64,000 bases of DNA, taken from VAZQ01 sp035693615. Lineage in GTDB: Bacteria > Pseudomonadota > Alphaproteobacteria > Rhizobiales > Xanthobacteraceae. Below are positions 37,226 through 45,758 of this stretch, piece after piece. Every line of letters starts with the position of its first letter. The first letter of the stretch is position 1. The position numbers were made by a program, and so were the translations under genes. Below the pieces are notes generated by a model. The model was not told the origin of the DNA. It worked only from the letters and a program-made list of their open reading frames with translations, and did no database searches. The stretch spans positions 3,891-67,890 of the forward strand of contig DASSGH010000075.1 in the NCBI GenBank assembly GCA_035693615.1, read 5' to 3'.

Positions 37226-39406
37226 ATGAATTACATACCGAAAATCGATCGCCGCAGCTTCGTCGCGAGCGCAGCCGCCATGGGCGGCGGCCTGGCGCTC
37301 GGACTGGAGATTCCCTTCGCTGGCCCGCAAGCCGTTCGTGCTCAGGAGATCCCGCCGGAGGTCAACGCCTGGGTGGTCATCCAACCCGACGACACGGTGG
37401 TCATTCGCATCGCCCGCTCCGAAATGGGCCAAGGCTCGCTCACCGGGCTCGCCCAACTCGTCGCCGAGGAGCTCGAATGCGATTGGTCGAAGGTGACGAC
37501 GGAATATCCTACGCCGGGCCAGAACGTCGCCCGCAAACGGATATGGGGCGATTACTCCAGCACCGGAAGCCGCAGCATCCGCGAATCCGAGGACTACGTG
37601 CGCAAGGGCGGCGCGGCAGCGCGTGAAATGCTGATCCAAGCTGCTGCGAACGAGTGGAAAGTCCCCGCGGCCGAGTGCAGCGCGTCGAACAGCGTCATCA
37701 CGCACAAGCCGTCTGGCCGCACCACCACCTACGGCAAAGTGGCGGCAGCGGCGGCGAAGGTCGAGCCGCCCGCCGACGTCAAGCTCAAAGATCCGAAGGA
37801 TTGGAAAATTGCCGGCAAACCGCTCAAGCGGCTCGACACGCGGGACAAGCTGACAGGCAAGCAGCTTTACGCCATCGACGTAAAGCTGCCCGGCATGATG
37901 TACGCCGCGATCAAGGCCTGCCCGGTTCATGGCGGCAAGGTGAAAAGCTTCGATGCGGCCAAGATCACCGGCAACAAGGGGGTGAAGAAGGTCGTCGCGG
38001 TCGGCGATTCTGCCGTCGCCGTTGTCGGCGATACCTGGTGGCAGGCCAAGACCGCGCTCGAGGCGCTGCCGATCGTGTGGGACGAGGGCGAGAATGCCAA
38101 GGTGACCACCGCGTCGATCGCCGAGGTGCTCAAGGCCGGACTCGATGCGGACCAAACGTTCGTCGGCAATCAAAAAGGCGACGCGAAAGCGGCGATTGCC
38201 GGGGCGGCGAAGAAGGTCGAAGCGGTCTACAGCTATCCGTATCAGGCTCACGCCTGCATGGAACCCTTGAACGCGACGGCGCTCTATACGCCGGACAAAT
38301 GCGAGGTCTGGACGAGCAGCCAGAACGCCGAGGCGGCGCTCGCCGCCACCTCCGAGGCGTCGGGGCTGCCGATCGCAAAATGCGACGTGCACAAGCTCCT
38401 GCTTGGCGGCGGCTTCGGCCGGCGCGGGCGAGCAGATTACGTCTCGCAGGCCGTGCTGATCGCCAAGCAGATGCCGGGCACCCCGGTCAAGCTGCTGTGG
38501 TCGCGCGAAGAGGACATGACGCAGGATACGTACCACCCGACCACGCAGTGCAGGCTCACCGGCGCGTTCGATGGGAGCGGCAACTTGACCGGGCTGCAGA
38601 TGCGCATTTCCGGGCAATCGATCCTGGCGGCGCTCGCTCCCTCGCGGCTGCAGAACGGGCGCGATCCGGCGACCTTCCAGGGCCTCAATCCCGGCGGCGC
38701 GGAAGGCGTATTCGGATACGATATCCCTAACCTGCTGATCGATCATGCCATGCGAAACCCGCACGTCACGCCTGGCTTCTGGCGCGGCGTCAACAACAAC
38801 CAAAATGCCATCTACCTCGAGTGCTTCATGGACGAGCTCGCCCATGCAGCTGGCCAGGATCCGCTTGAGTTTCGTCGCAAGCTAATGGCGAAGCATCCCA
38901 AGCATCTCGCCGTGCTCAACGCCGTGGCGGAAAAAATCGGCTGGGGACAGCCCGCGCCGCAGGGCGTCTTCCGCGGGCTCGCTCAGCAAATGGGCTACGG
39001 CAGCTACGTGGCCGCAGCGGCGGAAATCTCGGTGACGGGCGGCAACAAAATCAAAATCCACCGCATCGTCGGCGCCACGGATTGCGGCTATGCCGTCAAC
39101 CCCGCCCAGATCGAGCGGCAGGTGTCGGGCTCATTCGTCTACGGCCTGTCCGCCTTGTTCAACGGCGAGTGCACCGTGAAGGACGGGCGCATCGAGCAAC
39201 AGAACTTCGACAGCTACGACGTGATGCGCATGGCGCAGATGCCGAAGGTCGAGCCGATCCTCATGCCCTCGGGCGGGTTCTGGGGCGGCGTGGGTGAGCC
39301 GACGATCTTCGTGGCGGCCCCCGCCGTGCTCAACGCCTACTTCGCAGCAACGGGCAAGCGCATCCGATCGATCCCGCTCAAGACCCACAACATCTCGTTC
39401 GCGTAA
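37226..39406 (+). CDS. Tat-exported molybdenum hydroxylase large subunit (IorB-like), copy 1
   Basis: From ATG 37226 the protein is 726 residues. A Tat signal (Arg9-Arg10 in DRRSFVASAAAMGG) is followed by the IorB-type double aldehyde-oxidase/xanthine-dehydrogenase fold; RSEMGQGSLTGLAQL, LLGGGFGRRGRADYV and the end GGFWGGVGEPTIF with the catalytic Glu are visible. It oxidises an aldehyde or N-heterocycle by water-derived hydroxylation in the periplasm and passes electrons through the small subunit. Start is supported by GGGAGG upstream. Confidence 0.9.
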   Translation: MNYIPKIDRRSFVASAAAMGGGLALGLEIPFAGPQAVRAQEIPPEVNAWVVIQPDDTVVIRIARSEMGQGSLTGLAQLVAEELECDWSKVTTEYPTPGQNVARKRIWGDYSSTGSRSIRESEDYVRKGGAAAREMLIQAAANEWKVPAAECSASNSVITHKPSGRTTTYGKVAAAAAKVEPPADVKLKDPKDWKIAGKPLKRLDTRDKLTGKQLYAIDVKLPGMMYAAIKACPVHGGKVKSFDAAKITGNKGVKKVVAVGDSAVAVVGDTWWQAKTALEALPIVWDEGENAKVTTASIAEVLKAGLDADQTFVGNQKGDAKAAIAGAAKKVEAVYSYPYQAHACMEPLNATALYTPDKCEVWTSSQNAEAALAATSEASGLPIAKCDVHKLLLGGGFGRRGRADYVSQAVLIAKQMPGTPVKLLWSREEDMTQDTYHPTTQCRLTGAFDGSGNLTGLQMRISGQSILAALAPSRLQNGRDPATFQGLNPGGAEGVFGYDIPNLLIDHAMRNPHVTPGFWRGVNNNQNAIYLECFMDELAHAAGQDPLEFRRKLMAKHPKHLAVLNAVAEKIGWGQPAPQGVFRGLAQQMGYGSYVAAAAEISVTGGNKIKIHRIVGATDCGYAVNPAQIERQVSGSFVYGLSALFNGECTVKDGRIEQQNFDSYDVMRMAQMPKVEPILMPSGGFWGGVGEPTIFVAAPAVLNAYFAATGKRIRSIPLKTHNISFA

Positions 39407-39413
39407 AAAAGCC

Positions 39414-39438
39414 AGCGGCGGCCGCATCGGCCGCCGCT
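39414..39438 (-). terminator. GC hairpin flanked by A-run after molybdenum hydroxylase copy 1
   Basis: AGCGGCGGCCG and CGGCCGCCGCT pair perfectly over eleven positions with loop CAT, seven bases after the stop. The run AAAAAA at 39405-39410 lies on the near side, so the classical stem plus T-run terminator is formed for transcripts on the minus strand; for the plus strand only the stem is present. Confidence 0.5.
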
Positions 39439-39704
39439 TCTATCCCGCCGAATGGCTTAGCGACGCCGCCCTAAGCCAGAGTCGCGGTTTAACTTATTTG
39501 CGGGGCGATTTTGCGCGCCCAATTTTTTTGAACTAATCTCGGGACGAGCGAACCGACGTTTGCTTGGGGTGGGAGGAGGATGCGGCGTCTTACGATCTCG
39601 GTGCTGCGAGATAGGCTCGGCCTGTTCGGCAACAAAGGCGGGCGCGGAAGGGCCGCCCCGATTCACCCCACAGCGGGGAAAGGCGAGAGCGGGACGAGAG
39701 CGCC

Positions 39705-41861
39705 GTGAGCCGCGTCTCCCATCCCAGCCGCCGGTCGTTCCTCGCCAGCATCGCCGCAGTCGGCGGCTCGCTGGTTCTCGGCTTCGAAATTCCGTTCGCG
39801 CCGCGGACCGTGCACGCGGTGCCGTCCGCCCGGGAGATCACCGCCTGGATCGTGATCGAGCCCGATGAGACCGTGACCATCCGCGTTGCCAAATCGGAGA
39901 TGGGACAGGGCATCCTTACCGCCTTGCCGATGCTGGTGGCGGAAGAGCTCGAATGCGACTGGAGCAAGGTGAGGGCCGAGTTCGCGCCGCCGCACGAGAA
40001 TCGCAAGCGCGACCGGGTCTGGGGCAACATGTCGACGGGCGCGAGCCGCTCCGTCAGCGCATCGCAGAACGATTTGCGCCGCGCCGGCGCGACGGCCCGC
40101 TCCATGCTCATTGCCGCCGCCGCCGCGCGCTGGAAAGTGCCTGACGGCGAATGCACCGCCGCGCAAGGCGTGATTACCCACCGCCCGAGCGGCCGCAGCA
40201 TCACCTTCGGCCGCATCGCGGCCGCCGCCGCCGACATCGCGCCCCCCGCACAGGTCGCGCTCAAGGAGCCGAAAGACTGGAAGCTGATTGGCACGCGACA
40301 GCGGCGCCTCGACGTTGCCGATAAGATTGCCGGCAAGCCGATCTACGCCATCGACGTGCGGCTGCCAAACATGTTGCACGCGGCGATCGTGCAATGCCCG
40401 GTGTTCAAGGGCACGCTGAAATCGGTCGACGAGAGCAAGCTCGCCGGCGTCAAAGGCGTCCATCGCGTGGTGAAGCTGAAGGACGCCGTCGCGGTGGTGG
40501 CGGACAGCTGGTGGCGGGCGAAAAAGGCGGCTGAAGCGCTGCCGGTGAGCTGGGACTTCGGTGAGAATTCGACCGTCTCCAGCGCCACGATCCGTGCCCA
40601 TGTGCAGTCCGGGCTGAGCGCCACTGATGCGCGCATCGGCCGCAACGACGGCGACGTCGAGCGCGCGCTTGCGCAGGCGGCCAAGCGAATAGAAGCCGAT
40701 TACGAGGTGCCTTTCCTCGCACACGCGACCATGGAGCCGCAGAACTGCACGGCGCAGGTGACCGCCGATTTGGTCGAGGTCTGGGCTCCCACCCAGGATG
40801 GCGAGACGGCGCTCGCAATCGCGGCGGATGCCGCCGGCATGCCGGGGAGCAATGTCTTGATCCACAAGATGATGCTGGGGGGCGGCTTCGGTCGGCGCGG
40901 CATCTTCCAGGATTTCGTGCGCCAGGCGGTGCTGATCGCGAAAGAGGTGGGGCGCCCGGTAAAGCTCGCTTGGACGCGCGAAGAGGACATCCGGCATGAC
41001 TTCTACCGCCCGGTGGCGATGGCGAGGCTCACCGCCGGTCTCGACCACGACGGCACGCCGATCGCGTGGAAAATCCGCACGGCGGGTCAATCCATCATTG
41101 CAGCCGTGTCGCCGCGGGTGATGCAATTCGGTGTCGACAGGAATTTCCTGCAGGGCCTGCTCGAGGACATGCCCTATACGGTGCCGAACTACCTCGTCGA
41201 TTTCGCCATGCGCAACACGCATGTTCCGGTCGGGGTTTGGCGCAGCGTCAACCATTCCCAGAATGCATTCTTCAAGGAATGCTTTGTCGACGAGATGGCA
41301 GTTGCGGCTGCTGCCGATCCCTATCTGTTCAGGCGCAAACTTTTGGCAAGCAGACCGAGGGAGCTTGCAGTCCTCGACGCGGCTGCCGCGCGTGCCGGAT
41401 GGGACACGCCACCGCAATCAGGCGTATCCCGTGGTATCGCGCTGCATAACTCGCAAAACAGCATTTGTGCGCAAGTGGTCGAGGTCTCGATCGGCCACGA
41501 CGGCAAAGTGCGCGTGCACCGCGTGGTATCGGCGATCGACGCCGGGCAAGTGGTCAATCCGCTCACCATCGAGTTGCAGACCGAGAGCGCCGTCGTCTTC
41601 GCCCTCACTGCAGCGCTTTCCGGCGAGATCACCATCAAGGACGGGCGGGTGGAGCAGGCAAACTTCCACGATTACCCGATGCTGCGTCTTGCCGACATGC
41701 CGCTGGTCGAAACCGTTATTGTCCCAGGCGCCGGCTGGGGCGGAGTCGGAGAGACAGCCGTGCCTCCGCTGGCCCCCGCGTTGTGCAACGCGATCTTCTC
41801 GGCGACGGGTAAGCGCATCCGCTCTCTGCCGCTCAAAAACCATGATCTAAGGAGCGCATAA
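39705..41861 (+). CDS. Tat-exported molybdenum hydroxylase large subunit (IorB-like), copy 2
   Basis: The 718-residue protein (GTG start) is a clear paralogue of the preceding copy: Tat motif SRRSFLASIAAVGG, then LVLGFEIPFAP and KSEMGQGILTALPMLVAEEL aligned with copy 1, MMLGGGFGRRGIFQDF, and the catalytic-Glu segment GAGWGGVGETAV. It has no small subunit of its own nearby; it may share the upstream iron-sulfur protein or use the downstream cytochrome c. It starts the run of genes leading into the sox cluster, with 48 bases to the cytochrome gene. Confidence 0.88.
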   Translation: MSRVSHPSRRSFLASIAAVGGSLVLGFEIPFAPRTVHAVPSAREITAWIVIEPDETVTIRVAKSEMGQGILTALPMLVAEELECDWSKVRAEFAPPHENRKRDRVWGNMSTGASRSVSASQNDLRRAGATARSMLIAAAAARWKVPDGECTAAQGVITHRPSGRSITFGRIAAAAADIAPPAQVALKEPKDWKLIGTRQRRLDVADKIAGKPIYAIDVRLPNMLHAAIVQCPVFKGTLKSVDESKLAGVKGVHRVVKLKDAVAVVADSWWRAKKAAEALPVSWDFGENSTVSSATIRAHVQSGLSATDARIGRNDGDVERALAQAAKRIEADYEVPFLAHATMEPQNCTAQVTADLVEVWAPTQDGETALAIAADAAGMPGSNVLIHKMMLGGGFGRRGIFQDFVRQAVLIAKEVGRPVKLAWTREEDIRHDFYRPVAMARLTAGLDHDGTPIAWKIRTAGQSIIAAVSPRVMQFGVDRNFLQGLLEDMPYTVPNYLVDFAMRNTHVPVGVWRSVNHSQNAFFKECFVDEMAVAAAADPYLFRRKLLASRPRELAVLDAAAARAGWDTPPQSGVSRGIALHNSQNSICAQVVEVSIGHDGKVRVHRVVSAIDAGQVVNPLTIELQTESAVVFALTAALSGEITIKDGRVEQANFHDYPMLRLADMPLVETVIVPGAGWGGVGETAVPPLAPALCNAIFSATGKRIRSLPLKNHDLRSA

Positions 41862-41909
41862 GCAAAGCCGAGAGCCGCGATAGTGGCCCTGCACAGCCGG
41901 AGGCCCGAC

Positions 41910-42215
41910 ATGAATGCCACACGCATGGTGACTGTTGCCGCCTTGTGTCTCGCGGTGCCAGGACATGCTTGGACGGCCGGTTTGGCCGATGCCCCGCCCG
42001 GAGCGCTCTCTTGTTCGGGCTGTCATGCAACCGCGGCCAAGGCGGATGCGGCGGTGCCGAGGCTTATTGGCCGCAATCCGGCCGACATCGTCGCCGCCAT
42101 GCAGGCGTTCAAGTCGGGACAAGTTCCATCGACCGTGATGGAGCGAATCGCCAAGGGCTTTTCCGACGACGAGGTCAAAGCCATCGCCGCCTGGTATGGC
42201 GCCCAGAAGGATTGA
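41910..42215 (+). CDS. periplasmic monohaem cytochrome c (FccA-like)
   Basis: From ATG 41910 the protein is 101 residues with signal MNATRMVTVAALCLAVPG and a single haem motif CSGCH after the signal. AFKSGQVPSTVMERIAKGFS provides the Met ligand region, matching the cytochrome subunit of flavocytochrome c sulfide dehydrogenase. The flavoprotein partner gene begins 13 bases downstream, so the two should form the complex that oxidises sulfide to sulfur in the periplasm. Confidence 0.85.
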   Translation: MNATRMVTVAALCLAVPGHAWTAGLADAPPGALSCSGCHATAAKADAAVPRLIGRNPADIVAAMQAFKSGQVPSTVMERIAKGFSDDEVKAIAAWYGAQKD

Positions 42216-42228
42216 GACGGAGGCCGTC

Positions 42229-43494
42229 ATGAGCGCGAAGCGCAGCAGCCGGCGTGAATTCCTCAAATCGGCAGCGGCCGGAGCAGCGCTGCTGCCGCTT
42301 CCGGCCATCGCGCAAGGCGCCCGCGGACGCGTGGTCGTTGTGGGCGGAGGCTTCGGAGGAGCAACCTGTGCCCGTTTCATCAAGCGCATCGATCCGCGCA
42401 TCACGGTGACGCTCGTTGAGGCCAACCGGACATTCATCGCCTGCCCTTTCAGCAACGGCGTCATCGCCGGGCTGCGTGAGATCAGGGCGCAAGAATTCGG
42501 TTACGACAAATTTTCCGGCGACCAGGTGGTGCTCTCGCCCGGCACCGCCGTCGACCCGCAGGGACGCACCGTGACGCTCGGCAACGGCTCGCAACTCCCT
42601 TACGACCGCCTGGTGCTCTCGCCCGGCATCGATATCCGTTGGGACGGTTTGCCCGGCTATACCGAAGCCGCCGCCCAGCGCATGCCGCATGGATGGAAGG
42701 CAGGCGAGCAGACCCTGTTGCTGCGACGCCAGCTCGAAGCGATGGAGGACGGCGGCACGGTGGTGATCTCGGCCCCGGCCAATCCCTTCCGCTGTCCGCC
42801 GGGTCCATACGAGCGGGCGAGCCTGATCGCCTATTATCTCAAGACCAAAAAGCCGAAATCGAAGCTCATCATCCTCGACGCCAAAGATGCCTTCTCCAAG
42901 CAGCGGCTGTTCCAGAACGCGTGGAGGACGCTCTATCCGAATCTCGAATGGGTGTCGCTGTCGAACGGCGGCAAAGTCACCTCGGTCGACGTCGGGGAGA
43001 TGACGCTCGTCACCGATTTCGGTCGCCACAAGGCCGACGTCGCCAACGTCATTCCGCCGCAGAAGGCGGGGCGCATCGCCGAGATTGCCGGGGTCGCCGA
43101 CCGCACCGGTTGGTGCCCGATCGATCCCGCCACCTTCGAGTCCAAGCTGCAGCCCAACGTCCACGTCATCGGCGACGCCTCGATTGCCGGCGCGATGCCG
43201 AAATCCGCGTTCTCCGCCAATGCCCAAGCGAAGGTCTGCGCCGCCGCGGTGGCGAAGCTCATCGCCGGAGAAAGGCCGGACGAGCCGAGGCTGATCAACA
43301 CCTGTTACAGTCTGGTGGCGCCCGACTATGGCATCTCGGTCGAGGGCGTCTACCGGCCCGCCGACGGTCAGATCAAGGAGATCGAGGGCTCGGGCGGCGT
43401 GAGCGCGCTCGAGGCGCCGAACTCCACGCGCGCGCTCGAAGCGACGTTCGCGAATGCCTGGTTCAACACGATCACCACCGAAGTCTTCGGCTGA
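42229..43494 (+). CDS. soxF: flavocytochrome c sulfide dehydrogenase flavoprotein
   Basis: The 421-residue protein has a Tat motif (KRSSRREFLKSAAAG), FAD loop VVVVGGGFGGATCARF (35-50) and FIACPFSNGVI with Cys72, the position that carries covalent FAD in FccB; after signal removal this falls near 42 as in the Allochromatium enzyme. VHVIGDASIAGAMPKSAFSA is the second FAD contact. It oxidises sulfide and hands electrons to the cytochrome encoded just before it. Its end overlaps the soxX start by 41 bases. Confidence 0.92.
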   Translation: MSAKRSSRREFLKSAAAGAALLPLPAIAQGARGRVVVVGGGFGGATCARFIKRIDPRITVTLVEANRTFIACPFSNGVIAGLREIRAQEFGYDKFSGDQVVLSPGTAVDPQGRTVTLGNGSQLPYDRLVLSPGIDIRWDGLPGYTEAAAQRMPHGWKAGEQTLLLRRQLEAMEDGGTVVISAPANPFRCPPGPYERASLIAYYLKTKKPKSKLIILDAKDAFSKQRLFQNAWRTLYPNLEWVSLSNGGKVTSVDVGEMTLVTDFGRHKADVANVIPPQKAGRIAEIAGVADRTGWCPIDPATFESKLQPNVHVIGDASIAGAMPKSAFSANAQAKVCAAAVAKLIAGERPDEPRLINTCYSLVAPDYGISVEGVYRPADGQIKEIEGSGGVSALEAPNSTRALEATFANAWFNTITTEVFG

Positions 43495-43966
43495 GCGTTG
43501 CGGCGCGTTGGTCGCAGCAGTCGCGCTGGCCGTCGCGACGGCGAGCTTTGCCGATGATGCGGCGAGCCAGAAGCAAGTGCGTCCCTATACCGTGGTCGGC
43601 GATGCCATCCCTGAGTCGTTGACCGGGGTAAAGGGCGACGCGGAACGCGGGCGCGGCATCGTCGTTAACCGGCAGGTCGGGCTGTGCTTGCTCTGCCACA
43701 GCGGGCCCTTCCCGGAGGAGAAGTTCCAGGGCACACTTGCGCCAGACCTCAAGGGAACCGGCGCGCGCTGGTCGGAAGGTCAACTTCGGTTACGCATCGT
43801 GGATGCGAGCCGCCTCAACCCCAACACGATCATGCCGCCGTATTATCGAACTGAAGGTCTCAAACGCGTCGCCCCGGCCTATCAAGGCAAGCCGGTGCTG
43901 AGCGCAGAGCAGATCGAGGACGTGGTCGCCTATCTCGCGACCTTGCGCGACGAGCGAGCACCATGA
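43454..43966 (+). CDS. soxX: sulfur oxidation cytochrome c SoxX
   Basis: The 170-residue protein starts inside soxF and has signal-like MPGSTRSPPK then a hydrophobic stretch (ALVAAVALAVATASFA). The haem motif CLLCH (78-82), the following GPFPEEKFQGTLAPDLKG and NTIMPPYY with the Met ligand are diagnostic of SoxX. With SoxA it joins thiosulfate to the SoxY carrier. A TTG at 43508 would give too short a signal, so the overlapping ATG is preferred. Confidence 0.92.
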   Translation: MPGSTRSPPKSSAERCGALVAAVALAVATASFADDAASQKQVRPYTVVGDAIPESLTGVKGDAERGRGIVVNRQVGLCLLCHSGPFPEEKFQGTLAPDLKGTGARWSEGQLRLRIVDASRLNPNTIMPPYYRTEGLKRVAPAYQGKPVLSAEQIEDVVAYLATLRDERAP

Positions 43967-44451
43967 CGCGCCAGGACGAGCCGTTGCCCAGGACCCGGCG
44001 GCGCTTCTTGCTCGAAGCCGGGGCGATCGCCGGCGCCGCCGGCATTGGTCTCCCGCTCGGGAGCGAGCACGCGGCCGCCACGCCGGCGTCCATGCGCGCG
44101 GCCATCCGCAAGGTCGTCGGCGAGGCGCCGCTCAACCGAGGGAAGATCAAAATCGACGTGCCGGCGCTGATCGAGAACGGCAACGCGGTCCCGTTCACGG
44201 TGTCGTGCGAAAGCCCAATGACGGAAAGCGACCACGTGAAGGCTATTCACGTGTTCACCGAAAAGAATCCGCAGCCCAACGTCATTAGCGTGCAACTCGG
44301 CCCGCGCGCCGGGCGCGCGAGCGTGTCCACCCGCATTCGCCTCGCCGACACGCAGAAGATCGTCGCCGTTGCGCAAATGAGTGACGGCTCGTTCTGGTCC
44401 GACGATGTCGAAGTCGTGGTCACCCTTGCCGCTTGCCTTGAGGGAACCTGA
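43963..44451 (+). CDS. soxY: thiosulfate carrier SoxY with altered C-terminal arm
   Basis: The 162-residue protein has a Tat motif (RRRFLLEAGAIAGAAG, 12-27) and the SoxY immunoglobulin-like domain (NRGKIKIDVPALIENGNAVP, VKAIHVFTEKNPQPNV). In known SoxY the chain ends with GGCGG, whose cysteine carries the sulfur substrate. Here it ends LAACLEGT: Cys158 is kept but the four glycines are replaced and a charged tail added. The reading frame and stop are clean. It overlaps soxX by four bases and is two bases from soxZ. Confidence 0.92.
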   Translation: MTRQDEPLPRTRRRFLLEAGAIAGAAGIGLPLGSEHAAATPASMRAAIRKVVGEAPLNRGKIKIDVPALIENGNAVPFTVSCESPMTESDHVKAIHVFTEKNPQPNVISVQLGPRAGRASVSTRIRLADTQKIVAVAQMSDGSFWSDDVEVVVTLAACLEGT

Positions 44452-44453
44452 TC

Positions 44454-44774
44454 ATGGCGCGCGCCCTCATCAATGTCCCGCCCAAGGCCAAACGCGGCGA
44501 AGTCATCGAGATCAAGACGCTGATCTCGCATACCATGGAGACCGGCTTTCGCCCGGACAACACCGGCAAGGCGATACCACGCGACATCATCACCGAGTTC
44601 GTGTGCAAATATAACGGACAGGAGATCTTCCGCGCCGAGCTGTTTCCGGCGATTGCCGCCAATCCGTTTTTGACCTTCTTCACGGTTGCCACGGAAACCG
44701 GCACGCTGAGCTTCGAATGGACCGGCGACAACGGCTTCTCGGCGACCGAATCCGTCAACATCAGCGTCGAATGA
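44454..44774 (+). CDS. soxZ: thiosulfate carrier partner SoxZ
   Basis: The 106-residue protein lacks a signal and has the SoxZ pattern: KRGEVIEIKTLISHTMETGF, ITEFVCKYNGQEIFRAELFP, IAANPFLTFFTV and the C-terminal FSATESVNISVE. SoxZ pairs with SoxY and is exported with it through Tat. Its stop overlaps the soxA start by four bases. Confidence 0.95.
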   Translation: MARALINVPPKAKRGEVIEIKTLISHTMETGFRPDNTGKAIPRDIITEFVCKYNGQEIFRAELFPAIAANPFLTFFTVATETGTLSFEWTGDNGFSATESVNISVE

Positions 44775-45547
44775 CGCGGGCGGCTTTTCTTTTGCTCACG
44801 GTCGTGTCGGCCGGCGCCGCGGCGAGCGCCGCGGACATTCCCCTCAGTGAGCGCAAATCGGGCTACGACTTCATGGCGCCCGAGACGCGCGCGATGCAGG
44901 ATGACGACACCGCCAATCCGGCGATGCTGTGGGTGCTCGACGGCGAAGCGCTCTGGCAACGCAAGGAGGGCTCGGCCGGAAAATCGTGCGCCGATTGCCA
45001 TGGCGATGCGCGCACGAGCATGAAAGGGGTCGCGGCGCGCTATCCGGCGTTTAATGCAACGCGTGCACACCCGGTCGACCTGGGGGAGCGTATCAACATC
45101 TGCCGTACCGAGCAGCAGCGAGCGACGCCGCTTGCCTTCGAGAGCAAGGAGCTGCTCGCGCTAGCGGCGTATGTCGGTCAGCAATCGCGCGGCATGCCGA
45201 TCGAGATCGCGGATGACGCGCGCATGCGGCCCTTCCTGCAAGCCGGGCAGGACATGTTCACCGGCCGCCAAGGCCAGCTCAATCTCTCCTGCGCGCAATG
45301 CCATGACGACAATTGGGGGCAAAAGCTCGCCGGCGCGGCGATCCCGCAGGGTCACCCGACCGGATATCCGCTCTATCGGCTCGAGTGGCAGACGCTCGGT
45401 TCGCTGCAGCGGCGACTGCGCAACTGCCTCTTCGGCATGCGCGCCGTGGCTTACCCTTACGGCGCGCCCGAATACGTCAACCTCGAGCTCTATTTGATGT
45501 GGCGCGCGCGCGGCATGCGCGTCGAGACGCCGGCGGTGCGGCCGTGA
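44771..45547 (+). CDS. soxA: sulfur oxidation dihaem cytochrome SoxA
   Basis: From ATG 44771 the protein is 258 residues with a signal (AAFLLLTVVSAGAAASA), two haem motifs CADCH (73-77) and CAQCH (174-178), and the active-site cysteine Cys219 in RLRNCLFGMRA that ligates haem and accepts sulfur. Cys111 (INICRTEQQ) is the other expected axial cysteine. With SoxX it attaches thiosulfate to SoxY. No soxB, soxC or soxD follows; the next gene is on the other strand. Confidence 0.94.
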   Translation: MTRAAFLLLTVVSAGAAASAADIPLSERKSGYDFMAPETRAMQDDDTANPAMLWVLDGEALWQRKEGSAGKSCADCHGDARTSMKGVAARYPAFNATRAHPVDLGERINICRTEQQRATPLAFESKELLALAAYVGQQSRGMPIEIADDARMRPFLQAGQDMFTGRQGQLNLSCAQCHDDNWGQKLAGAAIPQGHPTGYPLYRLEWQTLGSLQRRLRNCLFGMRAVAYPYGAPEYVNLELYLMWRARGMRVETPAVRP

Positions 45548-45758
45548 CGCGCGCCGCAGCGGATCTCTGGCTTGCAGTAGCGAGATGACACGCGCCGGGA
45601 ACAGGTGAGATGCCACGCGTACCCATGCGTTGCTGTCGCCGAGAGAAACCGGCAAAACCGTCGGCGTTCATCATCTCTGTTGCGGCCGGTTAACACCCGG
45701 CGCGTGCTGTCAGGATAACGCAAAAGCGTGGAGGAAGTTTCGGCCGGAAAGGCTGGTA

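Noticed and set aside
37166..38845. 559-codon minus-strand frame over molybdenum hydroxylase copy 1
   Set aside because: Shadow of the plus-strand gene, no domain recognised.
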